Assembly: GCA_040954595.2 (NCBI GenBank)
Contig: CM082595.2
Location: forward strand, 10,292,001-10,356,000
Source of the DNA: Balanoglossus misakiensis
Taxonomy: Eukaryota > Hemichordata
DNA length: 64,000 nt
Direction of reading: 5' to 3'
Part shown: positions 1-11,985 of the stretch, piece after piece
Position numbering within the stretch: position 1 is the stretch's first letter
Layout of the letters: the number at the start of each line of letters is the position of its first letter
Program-made: the position numbers and the translations under genes
Notes under the pieces: model-generated
What the model saw: the letters and a program-made list of their open reading frames with translations, nothing else
Told to the model about the DNA's origin: nothing
The model's database searches: none

Positions 1-930
1 CCAGTTGTTTTTAAAGTTACTATTTACAAGGAGTTGTTACCTCGAACAAAGACATGTTTACATAACTTAAATAGGCCAGCTGTTACAGAGACCACCAGCT
101 ATCACATTTTAATTACCAGTGGCAGGTCAGTGTGTGTATGTTCCAGGGCTGACTGAAAGAAGTTGCTTCGCATATGTGTTTGTGTACAGACAATTTTTGG
201 TCAATTTTTTTTTCTAGCACCACTTGTAAGACTGCCATGACACATGACAGTTTATTGGGCATGTTCCTTGTTAATGTTTTTACATTGCATATTTCTATAT
301 GGTCAGATCATATCTGCTTGCAAATGTCACCTGTAATTTTTATTCTGCTGTGTCACTGTTTCCGCATAATCCTCAAATGTCATCAGATCTCCGAATGTGA
401 TGAAAACAGTGTGTTTTGAGTGGGTTTTTTAATGACCTTTTGGGTTAAAAGTGGCAAAAATGGCAATTTTGTCTTCAAAGGGGTCAATAAGACTGACTTT
501 TTTGGAATCAGCACCATTTTTTACATTGAATGGACTAGTTTGCTCAAACTTTCCTTACCAAAAATTCTGTTTAATCTTCTGTAACATGTATACTAGTGTA
601 CATGTAGCTGCCTGATAGTTTGCCCTGTGTGTGTAATTGCTGAGTGACATAACGCATTCTGTGATTGATGCAGTCACGTAACCACCAATCGAACGATTGT
701 TATAAGGAGAACTGCACGACCTTTAACCGCATTAGCATACCTGATTTTTAGGGCTCGATATTACCTCTGAGGACGCAATATTTAAGTTGAAGTTTTTTTA
801 TTTTATCATATTAGAGCAAGAAGACTTGTCTTTTATGTAAAAAAAATAGACCCTAATATACAGAGTGCATTTTGAAACGATAGGCAGGTCCGGCCCATAG
901 CCTAATTCTTCATTTTTCTGTCATGCGTAG

Positions 931-1046
931 GAATTGATTAGTGCTAACAACCCATGTCAAAATGGCAGCACTTGCCAACCCTAACCTCGTGTGTGGCATT
1001 GACGTGCACCTGCCAAGGATGCTTTACTGGGAGCGCTGTGAAAATT
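931..1046 (+). pseudogene. Unit 1 E0, EGF-like exon, frameshifted
   Basis: Acceptor AG at 929-930, weak donor GTCAGT at 1047. EGF signatures (NPCQNG, then CTCQGCFTG, then a final Cys-Glu) are present but lie in different frames, so at least two small indels have occurred. The spacing between the first two cysteines is two bases short. Unit 1 also has a stop where the other units read Asp-Gln before the first cysteine. Confidence 0.6.
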
Positions 1047-1099
1047 GTCAGTCAGTTTCTTTTGTCAAATTAATCAATATGTGTGGGACTGCTATACAT

Positions 1100-2148
1100 G
1101 TATATAAAACAGAATACTGCGATGGAAAATTCTATAACTTAATGTTTCAGTGGATATATGACTTAAAGTTAGCAGTATGCAGTGAATTCAACAGAAAGTG
1201 TGAGCTCTGTGCGACTGTGCCAATGAAAATCTCACCACAAACAAAAATGACAGGTATACACTGTATATTAGCAGCTTTGTCTCTGTAATAGCCATAGTGT
1301 TTTGAAGTTGAAAACTTGCAAAGTGTGCAGTTTTATTCACACTACAAAGGAAACATTGTTGAAACGGATTATCTGTGTACATTGTCAAACTGTACACTTG
1401 TCGTGAGATTTATTCTCAATTATATTACTATATTATATCATGCTACCGTCCGCAACTCTGATTGGACGAGAGCTAAATCCAGCGATGCTAAAATACTCAA
1501 TAATGCACTGCTGGCAGTGGTAAAACGGGCTTTCTGTTTGCCACATGGGTTTGTTCTTTAGGTTGTTGTGTGTGTTTACACCCATCATGTTTATTGTAGA
1601 ACCAGGGTCGATCAGTGAGGCAACTGCTGTTTGTTCTATCTGCACTGTTACTCGAGGCCTCCTGCCATTTGATTGTTGTACAGTGAAGCAGTATTCATCT
1701 CCCGAGCCTTCTTCCACTTTATGCACAGCTTTGACAGTTTTATCCTTGTCTACCCTATTTGCCTTGCCTTTTGAATGGTAGCATTTGGCTAAATGGTTAG
1801 GTTTGCCACACTTCCTGCATGACTTGCCTTTAGCTGGACATACTGAGTCATGTGGATAGGTGCCACCACAATAATAACAAGTGGACGGTCCTTTCGCTGG
1901 CTGCTGATGAGCTCTCTTTTGTTTATTTGGTTTAGAGCGTTGATGGCGCTGTTTTCTGACCGCTTTCACAGATGCCGTATCTGCACCATTATTTTGGGTT
2001 TTCTCCTCAATCCCACTAGCCTGAACCTCTGATACCTCAAATGAACAGGCTGTACTCAGTAGATTCTCTAGTGTCGTCTCCTCCCGAAGAGCACGATGTC
2101 TGAGACGGGCTGATGTGAATCCTCGTATGATTTGTGATTTGACCTCTT
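1100..2148 (-). pseudogene. Unit 1 gag-protease remnant of an LTR retrotransposon
   Basis: Minus-strand reading from about 1969 down to 1433 shows two CCHC-type zinc-knuckle motifs (CYYCGG..., CRKCGKPNHLAKC) followed by an aspartic-protease-like stretch. The catalytic D-[ST]-G reads Asp-Pro-Gly-Ser, so the protease looks dead. About 460 bases coding the N-terminal gag are deleted relative to unit 2 (junction near 2150). The 3' limit (low-coordinate side) is uncertain. Gag packages RNA and the protease would process the polyprotein. Confidence 0.75.
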
Positions 2149-2193
2149 GATCCGGCTAGCTGATTCTCCATGTTCTCTGTCCTCGTCGCAAAA

Positions 2194-2360
2194 TATAGAA
2201 TCGTGGGTGGGCAATAATGACAACACGAGACACCAAGTCCGGCATGTAAGAGTGAGAGTGCCTAGCCTCGTTCACGCACTTTATTCATAATGACCCGAAT
2301 GTTTACGTCATTTTACAGAATGTATAAAGTATAGATGCTCACCGGTGTTTGGACACTACA
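2194..2360 (-). repeat. Unit 1 putative LTR of the gag-pro remnant
   Basis: Upstream of gag on the minus strand: a block starting TGTAGTGTCC, with ATGAATAAAG (poly-A signal) inside, followed by a GGCGACGAGGAC-like primer-binding region before the gag start in the better-kept copies. Boundaries are by eye. Confidence 0.4.
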
Positions 2361-2561
2361 ATATACATGTGACTGCAGTGTCTTTCCAATCATGAATTTG
2401 CAAGGTGTCCTTCGGAGAAAATCTTCTGATTCTCTTTTCTGATTTGCTTTGCATATATGACTTAATGATCTCATTTGTTGGAATTCCCTGTCCCAAATTT
2501 TTGATGATCAGTCTCTGCCCCATTGCTCATCGTCCCAACTTTCTTGTGTATTGAAAACCAG

Positions 2562-2685
2562 GAATCAACCAATGCGATCCCAATCCGTGCTTGAACAGTG
2601 GTTTCTGCAAGATGACATCTGGATCATGTGAACTGTACACATGTTTCTGTCAGAATTGTTTTCACTGGTGACCTTTGTGAACAAA
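2562..2685 (+). pseudogene. Unit 1 E1, EGF-like exon, one frameshift
   Basis: Acceptor CCAG before 2562 and donor GTAAGT at 2686. Reads Cys-Asp-Pro-Asn-Pro-Cys, then CELYTCFCQNC, then loses frame: an extra T in the run after the last of these puts the closing GDLCEQ into another frame. Length is 124, so it is no longer a multiple of three. Confidence 0.7.
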
Positions 2686-2818
2686 GTAAGTTTTGATTTA
2701 TTGTCTTGGGATAATAATTTATACAGTTTAAAGTATCACCATTTCTTTCAATATGTAGATTTTTTGTTTTTCTCTACAAGTGTAATCAAGATCTGCATGA
2801 AAATTTGTGTCGCTGTCA

Positions 2819-2980
2819 CCGAACCCATCTAGTCCATACAACCAACAGTATGAATCACCACCTCATGCTGGGCGTAGCCATAGGCTATACATGCCTGCCG
2901 GTATCGAAGGCCATTATGAGTATTGGTACCAGACCCCTCTTGAGAATGAATCATGGTTCCACCCTTATGGTAAAAAGTAA
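2819..2980 (+). pseudogene. Unit 1 fragment of the unknown Tyr/Pro-rich 3' exon
   Basis: Open to a TAA at 2978, with an AATAAA at 2995. It matches the last 54 codons of the longer reading in unit 2 (25641-26199). Three base differences between the copies were seen, and all change an amino acid (Ala/Ser, Asp/Gly, Lys/Gln), which argues against constraint. The left end is a deletion junction near the sequence CACCGAACCC. I do not recognise the protein. Confidence 0.5.
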
Positions 2981-3709
2981 GATTACTCCATGCTAATAAA
3001 TGACAATATTAGAATGAAAGTACATTCCAAGTGACTTGTTGGGAGTATCGGGCCACCCGAAAAATTGCAATCAGCCTGATTTTCAGTTAACCAATCTAAA
3101 GCCCAACTTTTCGTGTATTTAGTTGGGTTTCTAAAACTAACAAATTTTTTGACTATATTTATGGCATGATGAACACTACTCTCATCAAATAAAATAATGT
3201 TGTGTCGTCCACAACTGGTGTAATTTTTATGTGTTTGGAATCGTAGACACCATTTATCTTTTAGTCAACTCTAAATCTAATATAACAGTCGCGAAAATTG
3301 CTATGACAAACAAAAAATGAAGTGCTGACAGGGGACACCCTTGTCAGATCCCTTTGGATGGAGAACATTTAGAGAAGACATTGCCATTTTTCAAACATCT
3401 AGTATGTGATTATACATAGTTTTAACCCTAACGCTGCCAAGTCAGTTTGATATCCAGGGTGCCTAGAATCCTGGCTCCCAGGCCTGTTAGGCTGCCAAGG
3501 GCGTGTTACGCTGTAGGGCCTATACAAGACCCTCAAACCAAACCAGAGCAAACCAGTACGATTTAGTACATTTAAGGGGGGTTTAGACTGCCAAGTGTGT
3601 CTAACATATGAGAGCCATGGCAAGACAGTCAAAATACGTTTAGGAAGAAAAAATGGCAAATACATATTTTAAGGGACTTGACACTCTAAACAGGTATGAC
3701 ACCTAGTAG

Positions 3710-4330
3710 CATTAGGGTTAAAATATAGCTGCAAGCCAAAATGGTCATCTGAGGTCACCCGAAATTTGGGCAAAATTTTTTGACCCCATACTGGTCCAGG
3801 TCCATCAGAAACCAAACCTTCAGCCCTATTGGTTCGCCTGGAATTAGGTATGCACATAATTAATGAGTTAAGCAGTTGTACAGGTGACCTCAAAATTCGG
3901 CTTTTCATTTTAGTCCCATCCCTCGAAATGCTAAGGCTGTACCTGCTCTGGAGGCCGAGATATGAGAAAGTAGATCACCTGAGGTCACCCAAAATATTAT
4001 GGAAAAAATTGGACCCCACACTTGTCCATGTCCAACAGAAACAAAACCTCTAGCCCTATTGGTAAGCCTAGAATTAGGTATGCACATAATTAATTAGGTC
4101 AAAGGTCAAGGGGTAACAAGTACATGTGTATGCTTCATCCCACCAAATATGAAGTCTGTCGGTCTAATAGTTACGTACTTATGAGCATTTATGTTATAAA
4201 TAGTTCAAAGGTCACCGAGGTCACGTGACATTGCGGCGAAATGATTTGGTCCAATAGTTGTACCTGTCCACCAAAAATCAGCTCCCTAGGTGTATTAGTT
4301 AGCGTAGAAGTAGATATGTGTTTTTCAAGG
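3710..4330. repeat. Degenerate ~230-bp tandem repeat (unit 1)
   Basis: About three diverged copies. The block with TTAGGTATGCACATAATTAA occurs at 3844 and 4074, and a weaker match lies near 4304, giving a period of 230-235. Each copy has a GAGGTCACC-type segment followed by a 'CC(A/C)A...CAGAAA' segment. No coding is supported here; the flanks 2990-3700 and 4540-6020 also show none. Confidence 0.6.
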
Positions 4331-4386
4331 TGGGTCAAAGGTCAAGGGGTCACCCGAAATTTGGCTTCTCATTTCGGCCCCTTGGT

Positions 4387-4527
4387 CAGTCCCTGTTCAC
4401 TCCATAAATGGAGACGTGTTCTGCGCAACCGCAGTAGGTGTAACCTCGTGAACTCAGATGTGCACATGCGTACAGCAGTCCCTGTTCACACCATAAATGG
4501 AGACGTGTTCTGCGCAACCACAGCTGG
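4387..4527. repeat. 52-base direct repeat pair
   Basis: A segment starting CAGTCCCTGTTCAC at 4387 recurs at 4476 (period 89), with the intervening 37 bases unique. The same pair is present in unit 2 at about 28440-28580. Confidence 0.6.
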
Positions 4528-5070
4528 ACCTGTGAAAGATTAAATCCGATCGACATATTTAGTTTCCGTATATTATATTGACCAATGCAGACTAAGTCTA
4601 ATAGAATTACTACATGTAGTATATCGTGTATAATACACACGTTTGGCAATATTGCAGTTTGAGTGTTAGATGCAGACGTGTATACCCGATCTAAATTTCC
4701 GACCTACACATGTACATGTATCACTGTTCACATGTACATACACCGTAACTGCGTTCTGAAAATGACATGGTATTTTCAAAATGTTACCCCAGATTACCCC
4801 ATCATGTGAGAGCCATGAAACTCACACCCATTGTCCAGCAGTAGTTAGTTGACTATCCTATTCACTCAAAACAAAAAGAACGGGTGTGAAAAAGTCACTA
4901 AAACAGCATTGATACAGAGGTGTATAACACTGTTCATGATTTCAAGAGAAAAACATGAACACAGCCCAGTCACTGTATGTGGCGATATCTTTCTAAGTAT
5001 TTCACTCAACTTGTACAGACGATGCCATGCTGTCTTCTGGAATGTGCTGGTAACGTCACACATCGAAACA

Positions 5071-5111
5071 TATTGATGATGCCCTTCCCTGCGGCTCGGG
5101 CATCATCAATA
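5071..5111. other. Perfect 14-bp inverted repeat (hairpin)
   Basis: TATTGATGATGCCC at 5071 and its exact complement at 5098, with a 13-base loop. It is kept in unit 2 at 29127-29167. No function is claimed; it may be the tip of an old inverted-repeat element. Confidence 0.5.
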
Positions 5112-6026
5112 TTATTAAGGTCAAAGATCACCATCCCTTGTGCAGGCAAAAGATCATGATATTGCCCTCGCTAACATGTGTTATTATTTAAATACGATGT
5201 TGTCATAGCTTTGCTATGCGGGTATAGTAAAGCCTATGCCTTGGTCCAGACCCCCCATGGTCAATGAAAAAAAATGAAATATAATGATCAAAAATCTTCT
5301 TCTCAAAATCGACATGCCCTAATTTGAAAATTTCGCCCTTATATGGTCATCAGGTCACTTGACTAATTTAACATTCACGGACGTACTGCACCAGATCTCA
5401 TTGGCCTGCATCATTGTGCCATATTTGAGAATTGTAGGTTTAGCCGTTTTCAAGATCCTAGTGGCCGATGAAAGTGCCAAAGAAGAAGAAAAATGCCAGC
5501 AATACCAATAGGGGCCCCACCCATAGGGGCTTGGGCCCCTAATAAGTTAGTTGTAAAGTTATTACTGAGCTTGAATTTCACTAGCGACTAAAAGTAAACA
5601 AATACTGATGGTCAAAGTATCACAAGCTTTATTTTGGTTTGATGTAGGATGTAATATGCTTATAGCACACTGCCAAATTAATGCCAACCAATAAGACCGG
5701 TAGGATATGATCGAAAACCACACGTATTAATGTGTAAAAGGCCGAACTTCCCAATAAATTTGGGTAGCCGACTACAGACAGAGTCGAACCGATGCATGAT
5801 CTGAAGTATCAAGACACATGGACTATTATTATTGTTTCAACAATTTGACTTAAGTTTATAATTTCCTATGGCAGTTTTTGCCGACAAGAATGAATGCCCG
5901 ACCAAACAAAATGGACATTTTCACATGATCTTTACTGAGGTCACAAGTTAGCCAAGCCCTCATACACGCGCTATTCGGACGTATCGGTGATCTGTTTATG
6001 TGTTTAGCTAAGGTGGTAAACTGTTC

Positions 6027-6876
6027 ATCAATCAATCAAAAGGACTTATAGAGCACCAAACTCCACTGCAATAGTGTTCAATAGTGCTTTACAATGTAAA
6101 GTTACTGTTAATAGGCTCTGTTAAACAGATAAGTCTTGATGTGTTTCTTGAAACTGTCAAGGCTAGGTGACTAGCATACCTCTATTGGGACACTGTTCCA
6201 GATGAGTGGGGCGATATACGAAAAAGCACGATCGCCGTACGTTTTCTTCTTACTCCATGGTACATGAAGTAGAAATTTGTCATTTGAACGAAGAAGTCTT
6301 GTTGAAGTTTTCAGATGGATTAAGTCAGAGATGTAAGCTGGTGCTGTGTTGTTTAATGCCTTATATGTCATAAGCAAGATCTTGTATTGGATTCTATAGT
6401 GTACAGGCAACCAATGTAAATCCATGAGAACAGGAGTAATATGATCCGTTTTACGGGTACGAGAAACGATCCTGGCTGCAGAATTCAGGGCATGCTGTAG
6501 CATGCATGATGATGGTAAACCACAGAGTAGTGCATTACAGTAGTTCAGTTTTGATGTGATTAGAGCATGAACCAGCATCTGGCAAACTTCCTTAGTGAGG
6601 TAACGGCGATGTGGCTGATTTGACGCAGATGGAAGAAAATTGACTTGCAAATTGCATTAATGTGCTTATTGAAAGTGTAATTGTCGTCGAATGTCACACC
6701 TATATTCCGTGCAGAATTCACAATTTGAACACAACATGATCCAATGCTCATGTGGTTTATGGGACGAGGCGAGCGGTTGAACTGAGACCTTATCAGGAGT
6801 ACCTCGGTTTTGCCACCATTGAGTTGAAGTTTATTATGTGTCATCCAGGTTTTTATTTCGTGAACTGCACTTTCCA
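6027..6876 (-). pseudogene. Unit 1 LINE (CR1-like) reverse transcriptase C-terminal fragment
   Basis: Minus-strand pieces at 6560-6844 and 6171-6650 are linked by a frameshift. They carry the post-palm region of a non-LTR reverse transcriptase, with LHWLPVHYRIQYKILL and YGDRAFSYIAPLIWNSVP motifs typical of CR1/Jockey-group elements. The 3' end at 6027 has a short (ATCA)n tail, as expected for this group. It is internally deleted compared with unit 3. Confidence 0.8.
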
Positions 6877-7160
6877 GTTAAATATCGCAACTAGCCATAA
6901 TGTTTGACTGGGGGGAGCACCTATACTAATGCGAGAACCAGGGATTGAAAGTTTCACCTGTGTTTTGATCCCTTAGTTACCCTTATAAGTACATTTGTAG
7001 TTTAATAACCATAGTTCTATTGCAAACCATTCTTTCCGTAGTTTCTTGTTTCAAATATTGTAATCTGAATTTATTTTGGTGTTTAACAGGTGTGATTATC
7101 TGTATTGGCGGCCATTTTGAAAAAAAATGGTTGACATGGAAACTCTTCAACAGATATTTA

Positions 7161-7587
7161 TAGTCTCGGTTACCCAGAGCCCTCTGCTTCTTCCGTTAGG
7201 CACTCCAGAAAGAGGGTCTGGGGAAACCCGGTAGACAAATCGCCGGGCGGAATCGGGACAGCTGCGATGCATGACGGGAGCTTAATATTCCAAAATGGCA
7301 ACGTCCTGCGCGCGAACCTCACGGCCGACATGTATGTCATACGATAAAGAAAACATGCTGAGTAGTGCTAGACCTGCTAAAACTGTCTACAAATTGAAAA
7401 GAGAGAGAGAAGTTTGGTTAATAGTTTTCTAATATCGTCATATCATAATATCGTACCGAATATTAAGCTCCCGTCATGCATCGCAGCTGTCCCGATTCCG
7501 CCCGGCAATGTGTCTACCGGGTTTCCCCAGACCCTCTTTCTGGAGTGCCTAACGGAAGAAGCAGAGGGCTCTGGGTAACCGAGACTA
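7161..7587. mobile_element. 427-bp Mutator-like inverted-repeat element, unit 1 only
   Basis: Terminal inverted repeats of about 130 bp (7161-7290 and 7458-7587) start TAGTCTCGGTTACCC and differ at two positions. A perfect 10-bp target duplication CAGATATTTA flanks it (7151-7160, 7588-7597). Units 2 and 3 have the empty site. Long terminal repeats plus a 9-10 bp duplication are typical of Mutator-like elements. There is no coding capacity, so it is non-autonomous. Confidence 0.85.
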
Positions 7588-7730
7588 CAGATATTTAGTG
7601 ACTCGCTATCTGAATTCGTTCAGTACACATTAACACACATCTGAGCCAAGTTTGGTGCTTTTATCACAAAATACACAATCGATATGAAAATTTGGGTTTT
7701 GGTGCTCCACTACATATTAAGTAACATTAA

Positions 7731-8143
7731 GGATGTACGTTCAGTAAAATTGAAAGTATTGTCATTTTTTTTAATTGTGGATTTTTTTATTCTCCTTTGT
7801 ATGTATAATGAAAATCCGTAATAAAATATAGGGGTCACTGGGCTTGTTTTTGAAATACAGAGCCATGAATTTGGTCGATAATAGAAGAAATCTGCTGACT
7901 CAGCATTTTTCACCAATGGTTTGTCTATGGGCAAAATTCTTAACGCAATTTATCTCAAAAAAGAGCGCGGTGACGCCTATATTTTATTTGACCAATGAAT
8001 TTATATTTGCTGGACTGAGCTATGTGTAAAATTTCGTGAAAATGACAATAGTAGAAGTTTGTTTTCTGGCGATTATCAATGTAATCCTATGGGAAAAGGA
8101 CCGGGCGCGCAGTGTTTCCAGTTTATGTTCTGCGCGTACATCC
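7731..8143. mobile_element. Old TTAA-type inverted-repeat element (unit 1 copy)
   Basis: Ends GGATGTACGTTCAG and the complement of GGATGTACGCGCAG, flanked by TTAA (7727-7730) and TTGA (8144-8147, a likely decayed TTAA). Present in all three units just upstream of E3, so it predates the duplication. Confidence 0.5.
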
Positions 8144-8209
8144 TTGATGAAGTTTGCTGGCTAGAGGGCTCTTAAACCTCCCTAATATTTGACGTCTTTA
8201 CTCCTACAG

Positions 8210-8442
8210 GACTGCGCAGTTGGAAGTTACCGTTCAGCATGTTCTGAAGCATGCACGCTGTGTCCAAGGGTTTCATGTGTGGAACAGCCAGCCTCTCATC
8301 ACCAACACAATGCGGACAGGGATATTTTGCCAACAATGGAAGTATAGACTGTACGCCTTGTCCTGCCCTGGGTATAAGTGCCAATATGATGGTATGTCGG
8401 AGCCAGAGGTGTGTGAAGATGGATACTACACTAATATAAATG
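8210..8442 (+). pseudogene. Unit 1 E3, GCC2/GCC3-like exon, two frameshifts
   Basis: Acceptor CTACAG, donor GTGAGT. The protein signal jumps frame twice: DCAVGSYRSACSEACTLCP, then GFMCGTASLSSPTQCGQGYF through IDCTPCP, then GYKCQYDGM to CEDGYYTN. Each break fits a one-base loss (near 8272 and 8367). The Cys-x2-Cys and GxY/GYY pattern is that of the GCC2/GCC3 (ephrin-receptor-like) extracellular module. Confidence 0.7.
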
Positions 8443-8911
8443 GTGAGTCAGCACTTAAAGTTTGGGCATTACTGTGTAATCTTTCACTTAGGCGGACGAT
8501 CATCTTATGTGCATGTGCCTAATTCTGTGCGTACAAACATTATGTCCAGTCCAAATATTCTGCCAATTTTACATCCAATGCATTCAAATAGTGGACTGCT
8601 TCGCTTTCATCCAGTTTTCATGTGCATCGTATAAGTAGACTTTTGTTTTGTCCCGTCTTTTCACCGAATTTGCTCTTTTCCAAATCTCCGACACAGACTA
8701 TGATCGTCACATTCTTGTCGGTTGTTAGAACAGCACACTGCCATATGGCATTGACTGTATACAGTTTCTGTTACCAATATCTCTGGTTTGGCATTTTCCT
8801 GTCCTCAATCTTTTGCCAGGGATTTATGTCTCCCCAACCCGCGTGAGAATCCCACGTCTTTGAAGGTATGACTGTGACTATAAGATTCTATAAATCTCTG
8901 TTTATTTTCAG

Positions 8912-9042
8912 CACAAACATCATGTGCTGATTGCCAAGCTGGTAACCATTGTCCAAATGGTAACACTGTGATTTTATGCTCGGCTGGTTATTACAGTTCG
9001 GCCTTGGACAAAGGATGTCTCGCTGTACCTCTTGCATAACAG
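8912..9042 (+). pseudogene. Unit 1 E4, GCC2/GCC3-like exon, frameshifted near its end
   Basis: Reads SCADCQAGNHCPNGN and CSAGYYSSA, then the closing MSRCTSCITG lies in another frame and the first frame hits TAA. Acceptor TTTTCAG and donor GTAAAC are good. Confidence 0.7.
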
Positions 9043-9185
9043 GTAAACTTCTACCCACCCACCTTTATTTCCAACATCAAATTTGAATAGACCTCTATTT
9101 ATGAAAATAATTAAAATTTGCGCCAATTTTTTACAGTGGTATTCAAAGGTTAACTTGGTGTGTAAATTCTTTGTTTGATTTACAG

Positions 9186-9319
9186 ATCAGCCGGTGCTGA
9201 ACAGTGTACTATTTGTGAGCAAGGGTACGCCTGCACAGATCCCAGTGCATCGCAATTCAAGTGTACCAAGGGTTACGTGTCATTGGCTGGTGCAACAAAC
9301 TGTACCAGATGTACAAATG
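9186..9319 (+). pseudogene. Unit 1 E5, GCC2/GCC3-like exon, frame offset at its start
   Basis: Internally open in one frame (SAGAEQCTICEQGYACTD ... CTKGYVSLAGATNCTRC). The length of 134 is not a multiple of three, so the incoming phase-1 frame reads a different, cysteine-free peptide. A one-base loss near the acceptor explains this. Confidence 0.65.
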
Positions 9320-9359
9320 GTAAGATTGTGGTACTTGTTCAGTTTGCTGTGTGATGAAA

Positions 9360-9430
9360 CTGAGGGGTATGTGTGTATGCATGTATGTGTTTACAACAGA
9401 TTTTCAAGTCAGTGCGACTGGGGTTATGTT

Positions 9431-9461
<31 letters not shown>

Positions 9462-9480
9462 ATGTGTTTACAACAGATTA
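9360..9480. repeat. TG/TATG microsatellite between two copies of a short repeat (unit 1)
   Basis: (TG)n and (TATG)n runs lie between two copies of TGTATGTGTTTACAACAGAT. Run lengths differ in unit 2 (33605-33715) and unit 3 (51660-51755), as expected for slippage. Confidence 0.8.
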
Positions 9481-9594
9481 TCAACTCAGTGCGAGATCTT
9501 GCGAGACCCGGTTAGCCATGTGAGATCTCGCAGAGTCTTATGATATTCAGAAAATGGTTGATTAGAAATGACATTTAATGTCCCTACATGCATT

Positions 9595-11051
9595 CTAGCA
9601 TTTCTCTTTGTTCAGTTTAATGCCTGCTTTCCTGGTTCGTTCCATGGCTTCGTGTAGATGCAGGTCATGGTGTCGCTCCCCTGATCCGAAGACTTGTATA
9701 TCGTCTGCAATGCCGACTGCACCTTCACACTCTCTGTATGTTTCATCAATTTTGAATTGAAACACATCTTGGCTCATCCTTAGCCCAAATGGCATTCGTA
9801 GGAATCTGTAACGGCCATATGGTGTGTTAAAGGTCGTCAGGAAGGATAATTCTTCATCGATCTTTACATTCCAGTATCCGTTCCGCGCGTCTAGCTTGCT
9901 GAAAAGTGTTGCGCCTGCCAACTTTGGGGTAATCTCCTCCAATGTGGGTGTAGGGTAATGATCCCTTTTAATGGCTTTGTTCAAGTCCTTCGGGTCCAGA
10001 CAAATGCGAAGTCTTCCATTGTCTTTCTCCCGGACAACAAGAGAATTGACCCAGTTCGTAGGCTGGTTCACTTTGGCGATGATTTGCTTATCTTCCATCT
10101 CCTGTAGCTCGGTTTTGAGTCTATCCATTAGTTCTAATGGAACTCTGCGGGCAGGGTGTGCTACTGGTTGTACTTCTGGATCAAGAGTGATGTGGTATGT
10201 GTAGTTTTCAAAACATCCGACCACGTCGTCAAAGCAATCAGGGTACATCCTCAGCAACTGTTCTTTGCTCTTTATGGGAGGGCGGTCCCTGATGGGTGTA
10301 TTACTGTCTATGTAGTCATCTGTAGGGTTTCTGTTTCTTCCTGCTGGCTTCTGTTCGTTCATCTTTCTTTTTTCCACTTCAACATTTCTTCCAGGCTGTG
10401 CTGTCTTGCACTCTGGGCTCGCCTGCACTTGTATGGCTTCTACTGAACAGTTTATTTGTATCAGGTTTAAGGCTCTGCTTGCCTTTAACCCTAAAATGGC
10501 CGGGCCTGCGGCGTCAGTTACATAGAAGAGGCATCTGATTTTCCTCTCTCTATGTTCACATGGAATGACGATGGTGCCAAGCTGTTTGATTCTGGAACCT
10601 CCATATGCGGTAAGGATTATTTTATTTTCCTTCAAGTGCCCGCGTTTTGGATTTCCGTGTTTATCCAGTTTCTCTGGAAATATGATCTTGAAATGGCGGA
10701 GGGGCAGTATATTGATCTGTGCACCGGTATCAATCTTGCATTTCAGTGCTACTTTCCTTTTCTTTTCGCTCTGTGTGATTGTCAGTTTCGTGTATATTTC
10801 TTCTTGTCTGTTGATGTTGTCCAATGCATTTATTTTGATAGTTCCAACATCTAGGACTTCATCATCTATTTGATGCATGTTGCTGTTCGAGCGTGTCACA
10901 TTATGGATTGGTTTTCCACCTCGTCTCTGCTGTGACTTCGGTTCGCTTGAGCTGGTTTTGGAACGGCATACCGCCTGCCAGTGATTAGGTTTCCCACAAA
11001 TTCGGCATTTCGAGCCATATGCTGGGCAGTTACTTTTCACTGAGGTGTCAT
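9595..11051 (-). pseudogene. Zinc knuckle, protease and partial reverse transcriptase of the Gypsy-like element
   Basis: Continues gag after the insertion: second half-knuckle plus CRICGKPNHWQAVC (about 11030-10970), retropepsin with KIDTGAQINILP (about 10725), then reverse transcriptase with ICLDPKDLNKAI, LFSKLDARNGYWNVKID, YRFLRMPFGL and the catalytic ADD (about 9700). It ends soon after, before the thumb. Both the protease Asp-Thr-Gly and the reverse-transcriptase Asp pair are intact, so decay is by truncation, not point changes. The apparent extra N-terminal residues upstream of 11051 come from the inserted element. Confidence 0.85.
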
Positions 11052-11344
11052 AACAGTATAGAAAACATTTTCCAATTTCCGAAAAGTAGCCGTTTTTTAA
11101 ACTTTTTTCAAGGAAATTAGTGTTTTGTTCACAGTACAATATATTTCGATATTTTTCTATGATTATTTTCAAGATGTTTGCGAGTGTGCAGAAAGAAAAG
11201 AATAAACTGTGAAATTTCCATAGAAATAATGAAGGAGCCATCTTTGGGTTGTATGGATTTGAATATTTCATTGAAAAAAACTAATAATTAAATTATGAAT
11301 TCAATTAATAGTACAATTTGCAAAAATTGCTAGTCACTCCAGAA

Positions 11345-11985
11345 GGGTCAGTGTCTGGAAATTTCCAGACACTCAGGGAATGTGAGAGCCTGGCAATTTC
11401 CAAGCACTGACAAGGGTCAGTGGTCGGAAATTTCCAGACACTCAGGGAATGTGAGAGCCTGGAAATTTCCAAGCACTGACAAGGGTCAGTGGTCGGAAAT
11501 TTCCGGACACTCAGGGAATGTGAGAGCCTGGAAATTTCCAAGCACTGACAAGGGTCAGTGGTCGGAAATTTCCAGACACTCAGGGAATGTGAGAGCCTGG
11601 AAATTTCCAAGCACTGACAAGGGTCAGTGGTCGGCAATTTCCGGACACTCAGGGAATGTGAGAGCCTGGAAATTTCCAAGCACTGACAAGGGTCAGTGGT
11701 CGGAAATTTCCAGACACTCAGGGAATGTGAGAGCCTGAAAATTTCCAAGCACTGACAAGGGTCAGTGGTCGGAAATTTCCAGACACTCAGGGAATGTGAG
11801 AGCTTAGAAATTTCCAAGCACTGACAAGGGTCAGTGGTCGGAAATTTCCAGACACTCAGGGAATGTGAGAGCCTAGAAATTTCCAAGCACTGACAGGGTC
11901 AGTGGTCGGAAATTTCCAGACACTCGGGGAATGTGAGAGCCTGGAAATTTCCAAGCATTGACAGGGTCAGTGCTTGGAAATCTTG
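11345..11985. repeat. Left array of the 69-bp repeat
   Basis: Repeat starts (GGGTCAGTG) at 11345, 11414, 11483, 11552, 11621, 11690, 11759, 11828, 11896 and 11964. Each has two GGAAATTTCC-type palindromes, around CAGACACTC and CAAGCACTG. Copies are nearly identical. Confidence 0.95.

Noticed and set aside
941-1288. 115-120 codon frame over E0, present in all four units
   Set aside because: It passes through the E0 exon in a frame lacking the EGF pattern; conservation reflects recent duplication.
9194-9523. 109-codon frame across E5 with cysteine-rich tail
   Set aside because: It reads through the E5 donor into a TG/TATG microsatellite; the cysteine-valine run is from GTGTGT.
11305-11886. 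193-codon repetitive open frame, and its 273-codon counterpart at 12836-13657
   Set aside because: Frames stay open only because the DNA repeat is 69 bp (23 codons). They run on both strands and lie inside a fold-back element.
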